Shown here piece after piece: positions 1-4,566 of a stretch of DNA of 5,457 bases; position 1 is the stretch's first letter, and each line of letters begins with the position of its first letter. The stretch is from Candidatus Parvarchaeota archaeon (GTDB taxonomy: Archaea > Nanobdellota > Nanobdellia > Parvarchaeales > Parvarchaeaceae), in assembly GCA_027366075.1 (NCBI GenBank), contig DAHXLI010000034.1, forward strand, positions 1 to 5,457. The letters run 5' to 3'. Made by a program: the position numbers and the translations under genes. The notes below the pieces were generated by a model. That model saw nothing but the letters and a program-made list of their open reading frames with translations. It had not been told where the DNA came from and made no database searches.

Positions 1-261
1 ATAACCGCCCTTGAGGCTATCGCTTCTGGTACGCCAACCATAGTTTCTGCCCAGTCCGGCGTTGCTGAAGTCTTAAAGAACGTGTTCAAAGTAGATTTCT
101 GGGACTCGGGCCAGATGGCGGATATGATACTCGCCTTACTGACATACAAGGGCATAAACGAAACCATGTCTTCTGAAGCTTATAAAGAGCTGGTAAATAT
201 GACATGGAAGAGCGCCGCAAATAAGTTCTTTAATCTTTACAAAAAGATGACGAAAAGTTAG
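1..261 (+). CDS. Glycosyltransferase, GT4 (GT-B fold) family, C-terminal part only
   Basis: The frame is open from the first base and stops at TAG 259-261, leaving 86 residues; the start and acceptor domain lie outside the window. The fragment opens with ITALEAIASGTPTIVSA followed by QSGVAEVL. This is the hallmark donor-binding segment of GT-B retaining glycosyltransferases of family GT4: E5 should be the second glutamate of the E-x7-E motif, and the Gly-rich turn follows. The next part (VDFWDSGQMADMILALL) matches the short helix after this site, and the end is a Lys-rich amphipathic helix typical of the C-terminus in this family. Such enzymes use a nucleotide-sugar donor in the cytoplasm to build glycans or glycolipids. 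Donor and acceptor cannot be told from this piece. The next gene starts 56 nt downstream on the same strand behind its own promoter-like sequence, so a shared operon is possible but not shown. Confidence 0.85.
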   Translation: MTALEAIASGTPTIVSAQSGVAEVLKNVFKVDFWDSGQMADMILALLTYKGINETMSSEAYKELVNMTWKSAANKFFNLYKKMTKS

Positions 262-276
262 CCGCGTCCAACAAGA

Positions 277-317
277 CCAATTAAAAGGTTAAATTGGATA
301 AATAATTAGGTTTTTAC
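277..317 (+). promoter_or_regulatory. AT-rich upstream region of the MgtC/DUF4010 gene with inverted repeat and weak SD
   Basis: The gap after the glycosyltransferase gene holds an inverted repeat, CCAATT (277-282) and AATTGG (292-297), around a 9-nt spacer. A TATA-like TTAAAAGG lies at 281-288, about 30 nt before the ATG at 318. AGGT at 308-311 lies six bases before that ATG and could be a short Shine-Dalgarno sequence. The repeat overlaps the TATA-like stretch, so it could be an operator or simply a weak hairpin. Only the sequence pattern supports this. Confidence 0.35.
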
Positions 318-1577
318 ATGGTAGTTGATTTGCCTTCATTGGTCTATTTGTTACTGGCAGTAGCGCTTGGCTCGATAGTCGGATTAGAGAATGAATACCG
401 TATGCAGAGCGGGACTAAGATATACCTTGGACTCAGAACCTGTATATTCATATCGCTTTTAGGTTATATCTTCGCACTTCTATACGCGATAACTGAGAGT
501 GTCGCGCTACTCGTAACTGGAACTGCTGTTATAACTATAATTGCGATTGCAATATATCTAACGAAGAGCAACCTGATAAAAAATCCCGGAGCCACAACGT
601 TCATAGCAACTTTTATAGTCTTTATATCTGGAATGTTTGTAGGCTTAGGCTACTACGAATATGCCATAGTCCTTAGCGTTCTTACTGCAGCGATAAGTTT
701 CTATAAAAGAGAGTTTCTAGGGGTTATCCACAAAATAAAACGAAATGAGCTGCTTGCTATTATAAACATCTTCCTTGTGGCATTTGTTATACTTCCACTC
801 CTGCCAGATGCATACATCGGACCCTACTCATTCTTCAACCCATTCGAGTTTTGGCTCATAGTTGCAACTGTAGGGCTGGTATTTTTCTTACAGTACCTAT
901 TCTTAAGAGTATCAAAATATGGCCTGCTGCTTTCGTCTGTTATTGGCAGCGTAATAACCGGTACCGCGGTAGCTTTCAGCCTTGTAAAACTCGCAAATAA
1001 AATAAAAGCCGGCACGAAAACACTATTTTATAATATAATGTTCTCTGCGAACATTCCGATGATATTAATACAAGCCTGTCTTTTTGTATATCTCACGACA
1101 TTCTCCGGGGCGGTGCTTTACTATGCCCTCCCTGCGATAGTGGTCGCATTGGCAGCCATGACAATTCTTTTCTATGCTGGACGAAACCAACTTAATGGCT
1201 CAATAAAAACTGTGACTAGCCCGTTCCCATTGATGTCAATATTAGAATTCGCAGCGATATTCTTTGTCATATTCACCGTATCTAGGGTCGTAACTATCAT
1301 TGCCCCGCAGTATTTGGCTTTGACGTTCTTTGTATCTGGGCTTGCAAACGTTGCGGGTGCGGCTTTTTCACTTGGATTCGCTTTCGTACACGGCGCCATA
1401 ACGACACAGTACGCCGGCTTTCTACTTGGATTGATAATAGGCGCGGGATTGTTAAGCAAAATATTTGTTGGTCTGATCTCCCCGAGCAAGGAGCTTAAGA
1501 CCCAGCTCATAACTTACTCATTACTAATAGGGATAGCAACGCTGCTAGCAACGATCGTGCCTTACTATGGGATTTAA
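318..1577 (+). CDS. MgtC/SapB family integral membrane protein with DUF4010 domain
   Basis: 419 residues, almost wholly hydrophobic, with about a dozen likely membrane segments, so it acts in the cytoplasmic membrane. The N-terminus carries the MgtC/SapB signature: a glycine-rich first helix (G18-x3-G22), then LENEYR (23-28) and GLRT (38-41), which matches the family pattern of an acidic/basic segment followed by G-L-R-T before the next helix. The second half (roughly 180-410) resembles DUF4010, with a small-residue GSVITGTAVAF segment and a glycine/alanine-rich C-terminal helix pair. The ATG at 318 is chosen because it directly precedes the first family-conserved helix. MgtC proteins are tied to Mg2+ stress and ATP synthase control in some bacteria; the transported or sensed substrate of the DUF4010 form is unknown, and no transport activity should be assumed. 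The gene overlaps lysS by 11 nt, suggesting cotranscription and translational coupling. Confidence 0.88.
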   Translation: MVVDLPSLVYLLLAVALGSIVGLENEYRMQSGTKIYLGLRTCIFISLLGYIFALLYAITESVALLVTGTAVITIIAIAIYLTKSNLIKNPGATTFIATFIVFISGMFVGLGYYEYAIVLSVLTAAISFYKREFLGVIHKIKRNELLAIINIFLVAFVILPLLPDAYIGPYSFFNPFEFWLIVATVGLVFFLQYLFLRVSKYGLLLSSVIGSVITGTAVAFSLVKLANKIKAGTKTLFYNIMFSANIPMILIQACLFVYLTTFSGAVLYYALPAIVVALAAMTILFYAGRNQLNGSIKTVTSPFPLMSILEFAAIFFVIFTVSRVVTIIAPQYLALTFFVSGLANVAGAAFSLGFAFVHGAITTQYAGFLLGLIIGAGLLSKIFVGLISPSKELKTQLITYSLLIGIATLLATIVPYYGI

Positions 1578-3027
1578 ATTCGATTTTGACCCAGATCGCC
1601 TTTCAAAATTAAAAGGCTTAAGAGAAAACGGATACGACCCTTACGGTGGAAAGTACGAGATAACTCAGAATACTGTAAGCATACGCGGCAATTTCGAAAA
1701 ATTAGAAGGCTCCGAAGTTAAGCTCGCCGGTAGAATAATGACTAAACGTGACCATGGCAAACTAAAATTCTTAGACTTAGCCGATGAAGCCGGGGATATA
1801 CAGATATACATAAATGAAAAAGACTTAGAAAAAAGGTCTGTGGAACTAATGCAATACCTTGACGCCGGTGACATAATCGGCGTAGCGGGAAAAGTGGTAA
1901 AGACAAAAACCGGGGAGATTTCTGTGCAAGCCAAAGAGATTACTATGCTTTCAAAATCGCTTTTGCCTCTTCCATCCAGATGGTATGGTCTTGAGGACAC
2001 TGAGAAACGTTACAGGAAGAGATACTTAGATTTTATAATGAATAAAGAATCACGAGAGAAAATAAGGAAGGGGAGCTTCATGGTGTCTGCTATAAGAGAC
2101 CTCTTGGAAAAAAATGGCTTCCTAGAAGTTACAGTACCGCTATTGCATCCGATACCTGGTGGAACTAACGCAGAACCGTTTGTCACGCATTACAATGCAC
2201 TCGACAGGGACCTGTTCTTAAAAATAGCCTCCGAACTTTACCTTAAAAGACTGGTCGTCGGCGGTTTCGAAAAAGTATTCGACATAAGCAAAAATCTTAG
2301 AAACGAAGGTGTCGATACGCGACATAATCCAGAATTTACTATGCTTGAACTCTATCAAGCTTATGGCGATTTGAGCGATATGCTTCTAATAACTGAGGAA
2401 CTGATAAAAACCGCGATATACAAAGCCAACGGTACGTATATCATAGAATACGGTGACAACAAGATAGACTTTTCTAAATTCGCGATAAAGACGATGGAGG
2501 ACAGCGTAAGAGAAGAGCTAAAAGAAGTTGACCCGAAAACTCTTATGGAAAGAGCTAAAAAAATTGATAGCAAAGCCGCAAGCTACGGCGAAGCCATAAA
2601 CGTCCTATTCGAAGAACATGTTCAAAGAAAACTTATACAGCCTACGTTTATAACTCGTCATCCGATCGAGGTGTCCCCCCTCGCAAAAACCATGGCAGAT
2701 GATGCTAGGTTCGTGTATAGATTTGAATTATACATCGGCGGAATGGAGATAGCAAATGCATTTAGCGAACTCAATGACCCGATTGAACAGATAGACAGAT
2801 TCAATGAAGAAGCAAAAAGAAAAGACCGCGGGATAAACGAAACCCAAGAATTCGACAGAGACTTCGTTGAAGCGCTCGGCTATGGAATGCCGCCTACCGG
2901 TGGAGTCGGCATAGGAATCGACCGGCTTCAAATGCTCGGTACAAACGCAAAATCCATAAAGGAAGTCATCCCATTCCCCCAGCTAAGGAATATAGGGGAA
3001 GAAAACGAAGATAACACCAATAAATAA
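1567..3027 (+). CDS. lysS: Lysyl-tRNA synthetase, class II
   Basis: 486 residues, full length for a class II LysRS. It charges tRNA-Lys with lysine using ATP in the cytoplasm. An N-terminal OB-fold anticodon-binding domain covers about residues 50-145 (AGRIMTKRDHGKLKFLDL is typical). The catalytic core follows: motif 1 around GFLEVTVPLL, then GGTNAEPF; motif 2 as NLRNEG-VDTRHNPEFTMLELY (243-263; R245 and the HNPEFT loop at 253-258); HPIEVSPLAK (365-374); NAFSELNDP (397-405); and motif 3 GVGIGIDRL (446-454; R453). These Lys-specific signatures exclude AspRS and AsnRS. Motif 2 has Leu244 where FRNEG is usual. Many archaea instead use a class I LysRS, so this class II enzyme is notable. The start at 1567 lies inside the preceding membrane-protein gene with no clear SD, which suggests reinitiation; alignment of the N-terminus with the family favours it. 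Confidence 0.97.
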   Translation: MGFKFDFDPDRLSKLKGLRENGYDPYGGKYEITQNTVSIRGNFEKLEGSEVKLAGRIMTKRDHGKLKFLDLADEAGDIQIYINEKDLEKRSVELMQYLDAGDIIGVAGKVVKTKTGEISVQAKEITMLSKSLLPLPSRWYGLEDTEKRYRKRYLDFIMNKESREKIRKGSFMVSAIRDLLEKNGFLEVTVPLLHPIPGGTNAEPFVTHYNALDRDLFLKIASELYLKRLVVGGFEKVFDISKNLRNEGVDTRHNPEFTMLELYQAYGDLSDMLLITEELIKTAIYKANGTYIIEYGDNKIDFSKFAIKTMEDSVREELKEVDPKTLMERAKKIDSKAASYGEAINVLFEEHVQRKLIQPTFITRHPIEVSPLAKTMADDARFVYRFELYIGGMEIANAFSELNDPIEQIDRFNEEAKRKDRGINETQEFDRDFVEALGYGMPPTGGVGIGIDRLQMLGTNAKSIKEVIPFPQLRNIGEENEDNTNK

Positions 3028-3060
3028 AAATTTCTAGTGCCACACTAAATGCCACGAATA

Positions 3061-3090
3061 ATTAAATATAAAATAAAAATTAAAATCTAA
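3061..3090 (-). terminator. T-rich terminator downstream of the small zinc-ribbon gene
   Basis: Read on the - strand, this stretch is a run of T tracts broken by single A residues (for example ATTTTAATTTTTATTTTA), 38 nt after the stop of the zinc-protein gene. Archaeal transcription commonly ends at such U-rich stretches without a hairpin. It lies in the 100-nt convergent gap with lysS. A separate small hairpin in that gap, TAGAAC-ATA-GTTCTA (3109-3123), is followed on the + strand by CGTTTTATT and might help end lysS transcripts; support for that role is weak. Confidence 0.4.
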
Positions 3091-3127
3091 CTTGTTTATT
3101 TGCTTCTTTAGAACATAGTTCTACGTT

Positions 3128-3268
3128 TTATTGCATTCCTTTTTTCTTCATGTAGCAATCTCTGCAAAAAACTGGTCTGCCTTCTTGTGGTTGGAACGGA
3201 ACTTCCGTTTCTTTACCGCATTCAGAGCAGGTAGTTTTGTACATTTTTCGCTCAAATCTTCCTGGCAT
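3128..3268 (-). CDS. Small zinc-binding protein with CxxC-x17-CxxC domain
   Basis: A 46-residue protein, easily missed because of its size: ATG at 3268-3266, TAA at 3130-3128. It holds C14-S-E-C17, exactly 17 residues, then C35-R-D-C38. That spacing and the surrounding residues (TCSECGKETEVPF ... RPVFCRDCY) match the known CxxC-x17-CxxC zinc-ribbon domain found as tiny proteins, or as tails of larger ones, in bacteria and archaea. The four cysteines should bind one Zn2+. The protein is strongly basic (RFERKMYK at the start, KKK near the end), so nucleic-acid or ribosome contact is possible, but no function is established. The start is supported by a good archaeal SD, GAGGT at 3277-3273, four bases before the ATG. 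It is convergent with lysS. The + strand reading across it is only a shadow. Confidence 0.85.
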   Translation of the reverse strand: MPGRFERKMYKTTCSECGKETEVPFQPQEGRPVFCRDCYMKKKGMQ

Positions 3269-3403
3269 CTTTACCTCTTTTATAGAAAAACTATTAAGTT
3301 CTTAAAAACTTAAGCTATTTTCTATTTAATTATATTAAGGAGCAATCCTTTATAAAGGTTATTTTCACGCTTTTTATCAATAGCTTTCGATCTCAACCGG
3401 AAT
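3269..3403 (-). promoter_or_regulatory. AT-rich promoter region of the zinc-ribbon gene, with GNRA hairpin and 12-nt palindrome
   Basis: I see no gene in this gap. On the - strand it holds several TATA-like candidates: TTTTTAAG (3308-3301), TTAATATAATTA (3338-3327) and the perfect palindrome CCTTTATAAAGG (3347-3358). The first would give a leader of only about 8 nt, barely holding the SD; the second a leader of about 35 nt. On the + strand, AAGGA (3337-3341), a GCAA tetraloop and TCCTT (3346-3350) form a small hairpin that shares bases with the palindrome, so the two foldings exclude each other. Which element is used cannot be decided from sequence. Confidence 0.4.
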
Positions 3404-3734
3404 TTAGAGTTTTACAATCCGATCATTCTTATTTATTGCGCCTTGCTGCATGACGGAAGCATACCATTCTCTTCTGCCGGGTCGGCTTCGGGAACTTAGG
3501 CCCGCTTTATTTTCCTACGTATGGCAAAGACCACAAATTTACGCATGGCGTGCACGGTTTCGTTATTTCTTTCGTTATTTCTGATATTGCGTCACAAATT
3601 GCGTATATTTGACCCGACCCGATGAACTCATAATTTATTCCTACGCCGGTTATGCTCTCGCCGAAGTCGGCTGGCTTTGCGGGCTAACTTTCTTTATTCA
3701 GTTTTTCTATCGTTTCGAAAGGCATGATGAGCAT
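3404..3734 (-). pseudogene. Probable degraded coding sequence (segments C and D), unrecognised
   Basis: On the - strand one frame runs from ATG 3734 (second ATG 3725) to TAA 3509-3507 with a TAG at codon 17 (3686-3684). Before the TAG it reads MLIMPFETIEKLNKES. After it come 58 residues beginning PAKPADFGESITGVGINYEF, with a CTPC pair and a WSLPYVGK end. The post-TAG part uses ATA and GAA/AAA codons like the neighbouring genes, yet has no ATG, GTG or TTG until near its end, so it cannot start by itself. A different frame then stays open to TAA 3406-3404 and reads AGLSSRSRPGRREWYASVMQ and onward; the switch falls near GGAAAATAAAG, an A-rich spot prone to indels. The simplest reading is a decayed gene with one nonsense and one frameshift lesion. 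Alternatives are two cryptic small genes, TAG readthrough, or noncoding RNA. I recognise no family in any segment. Confidence 0.35.
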
Positions 3735-3755
3735 GGTTTAATCGGGTGCATCTTT

Positions 3756-3920
3756 TTACTTTTTGCGCCTATAAACATTGAAATCGCCTTTTAGCCCCAA
3801 GAAAGTTATTTCGGTCTTTTCCGCCCCGTACTTCGGCAGATCTCGCTCGCCTAGAATTTCACCCTCTTGGTTTATTTGATATGCTTTTCCGCCGGTGTTC
3901 CAATCATAGAAAATCTTCAT
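3756..3920 (-). CDS. Small hypothetical protein (segment B), overlapping the gene upstream
   Basis: 54 residues, ATG at 3920-3918 and TAA at 3758-3756. The sequence (MKIFYDWNTGGKAYQINQEG and onward to DFNVYRRKK) is charged, with no membrane segment or signal peptide and a basic tail; several beta-strands are likely. I do not recognise it. The start lies 17 nt inside the end of the upstream gene in another frame. AGGCGA sits two bases before the ATG as a poor SD, so it would depend on translational coupling. The frame is also open further upstream to an ATG at 3965. B could be an independent small protein or the displaced continuation of gene A after a frameshift. After its stop the same frame meets another TAA and then continues into segment C, which favours the decay view. 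Confidence 0.4.
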   Translation of the reverse strand: MKIFYDWNTGGKAYQINQEGEILGERDLPKYGAEKTEITFLGLKGDFNVYRRKK

Positions 3921-4296
3921 CGTCGCCTGAGCCAAAACAAAAATTAGCCCATATGTTTTCCGCAAAGATTAGCGAATTCAATTCTGATTTTACCTTTTCA
4001 ATATAAGTTTGGGCCATTTCTCTAAAGAAATAGGATTTAAAGAGCACCGTGCTCGTATAATTTTTATATGGGTCTTGGGGGCACCGGTTTATTTTAAGCA
4101 CGGGAATGATACCATTTCTTATAGACACTGTCCTTTCCAAAGGAAGCGATTTGTCGTCAAAGATGGTGTAATTATCTTTAACCTTCGCTTTAAGTCCAAA
4201 CTCTTCTGCGACTGAAACTAGGATCGCTTCCAACTCAGAGTTTTTAACCGGCGTTTTAAGATTAAAACTAAACGTTAGCATAAGATTATTTTTCAT
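3904..4296 (-). CDS. Hypothetical protein (gene A), 130 codons, possibly the intact front of a decaying gene
   Basis: 130 residues, ATG at 4296-4294, stop TGA at 3906-3904. It starts with a hydrophobic strand (LMLTFSFNLKTP), then an amphipathic helix (NSELEAILVSVAEEFGL), basic and acidic strands, a lone Cys in NRCPQDPY, a long helix (FREMAQTYIEKVKSELNSLI) and an acidic tail GSGDDEDFL. This alternating pattern, with no membrane segment, suggests a small cytoplasmic alpha/beta protein; I do not recognise the family. Two starts are possible. A TATA-like TTATTTAA lies at 4310-4303, too close to serve the first ATG but about 25 nt before Met6 (4281-4279), which would give a leaderless 125-residue protein. 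There is no SD at either start. It follows the tRNA gene on the same strand but is separated from it by a T-rich stretch. Confidence 0.6.
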   Translation of the reverse strand: MKNNLMLTFSFNLKTPVKNSELEAILVSVAEEFGLKAKVKDNYTIFDDKSLPLERTVSIRNGIIPVLKINRCPQDPYKNYTSTVLFKSYFFREMAQTYIEKVKSELNSLIFAENIWANFCFGSGDDEDFL

Positions 4297-4300
4297 CTAC

Positions 4301-4314
4301 ATTTAAATAAGTTC
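4301..4314 (-). promoter_or_regulatory. BRE/TATA-like element for gene A
   Basis: Read on the - strand, GAACTTATTTAAAT resembles the GAAAC-TTTAAATA element in front of sua5 nearby. Its TATA part is centred about 25 nt before Met6 of gene A, a normal archaeal distance for a transcript that begins at its start codon. This is pattern matching only. Confidence 0.35.
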
Positions 4315-4350
4315 TTTTTTGAACATGCGGTCCAGATAAAACGTTTTTTA

Positions 4351-4370
4351 AGATAAAAATATAAAATTAA
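4351..4370 (-). terminator. T-rich terminator directly after the tRNA gene
   Basis: Immediately after the discriminator base, the - strand reads TTAATTTTATATTTTTATCT. This T-tract cluster fits an archaeal intrinsic terminator for the tRNA transcript and separates it from gene A downstream. No hairpin is needed or seen. Confidence 0.5.
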
Positions 4371-4469
4371 TGGCCCGACCGTGATTTGAACACGGGACCC
4401 CTGCTTTACTTAAATTATTAGAGCAATCTCTTATAAGAGCAGTGCTCCACCGGGCTAAGCTATCGGGCC
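4371..4469 (-). tRNA. tRNA-Ile, anticodon UAU, with a 25-nt intron after position 37
   Basis: On the - strand a complete cloverleaf can be folded. The acceptor stem is GGCCCGA/TCGGGCC with discriminator A at 4371; the D stem GCTT/GAGC encloses a GG-containing 9-nt loop; the anticodon stem is CTGCT/AGCAG; the variable loop has 5 nt; the T arm is CCGTG-TTCAAAT-CACGG. The mature length is 74 nt with no encoded CCA. The anticodon loop is 32 nt instead of 7, so 25 nt (4431-4407) is an intron. The anticodon (4435-4433) is UAU, which reads the isoleucine codon AUA. That codon dominates this genome: in the visible part of sua5 I hand-counted 26 ATA, 7 ATT and 3 ATC. Most archaea instead read AUA with a CAU tRNA carrying agmatidine. 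UAU assumes the intron sits at 37/38, which the BHB fold supports. Confidence 0.92.
4407..4431 (-). other. tRNA intron with bulge-helix-bulge splice sites
   Basis: The precursor folds into a textbook BHB. The anticodon stem is the outer helix; CTTA (32-35) pairs with TAAG (4413-4410) as a 4-bp central helix; on each side is a 3-nt bulge reading TAA. Cleavage after the second bulge base on both sides gives exon ends at A37 and A38 and an intron of 25 nt, the canonical 37/38 position cut by the archaeal splicing endonuclease. Inside the intron, GATT can pair with AATT (G-U, then three A-U pairs) as an imperfect inner helix. Confidence 0.85.
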
Positions 4470-4496
4470 ATCAACTAAATATCGATGCATCCAAGC

Positions 4497-4513
4497 TTTT
4501 TATTTCTTTTTGA
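4497..4513 (-). promoter_or_regulatory. BRE/TATA-like promoter of tRNA-Ile
   Basis: Read on the - strand, the stretch TTCAAAAAGAAATAAAA has a purine-rich BRE-like part followed by a TATA-like AAATAAAA centred about 30 nt before the mature tRNA 5' end at 4469. That distance fits a very short 5' leader. It lies close to the divergent sua5 promoter, so the two initiation complexes could compete. Confidence 0.4.
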
Positions 4514-4527
4514 AGCCGATATTTATA

Positions 4528-4540
4528 GAAACTTTAAATA
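4528..4540 (+). promoter_or_regulatory. BRE/TATA promoter of sua5
   Basis: GAAAC (4528-4532, BRE-like) is joined to TTTAAATA (4533-4540, TATA box). The box is centred 30 nt before the ATG at 4567, so the transcript should start within a few bases of the start codon. There is no SD before that ATG, which agrees with a leaderless or near-leaderless mRNA. Confidence 0.55.
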
Positions 4541-4566
4541 ATACAAAACATAAAACGCTTAGTAAT

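Noticed and set aside
1172..1510. - strand open frame of 112 codons inside the MgtC/DUF4010 gene
   Set aside because: It is antisense to a conserved membrane-protein gene and has no recognisable domain.
3724..3730. ATGATGA on the + strand, like the C box of an archaeal C/D guide RNA
   Set aside because: No matching CTGA D box and no second box pair lie within the usual 50-60 nt.
3361..3735. Possible RNase P or SRP RNA gene in the weakly coding region
   Set aside because: I could not find the conserved P4-forming stretches of RNase P or the asymmetric loop and GNRA helix of SRP RNA on either strand. A covariance-model search would settle it.
3609..3794. + strand open frame of 61 codons with hydrophobic stretches, suggesting a small membrane protein
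   Set aside because: It is antisense to segments B and C, has no SD or clear promoter, and its hydrophobicity is what antisense reading of charged codons tends to give.
4009..4215. + strand open frame of 68 codons opposite gene A
   Set aside because: Gene A on the - strand is longer and has a better amino-acid pattern; the + frame has no start signals.
4420..4440. Palindrome CTCTTATAAGAG in the tRNA gene as an operator or hairpin
   Set aside because: It is explained by the anticodon loop and intron start of the tRNA precursor. Folding it as a hairpin would break the BHB motif.
4371..4469. tRNA gene as an integration site for a mobile element
   Set aside because: No integrase gene and no repeat of the tRNA 3' end is seen elsewhere in the window.
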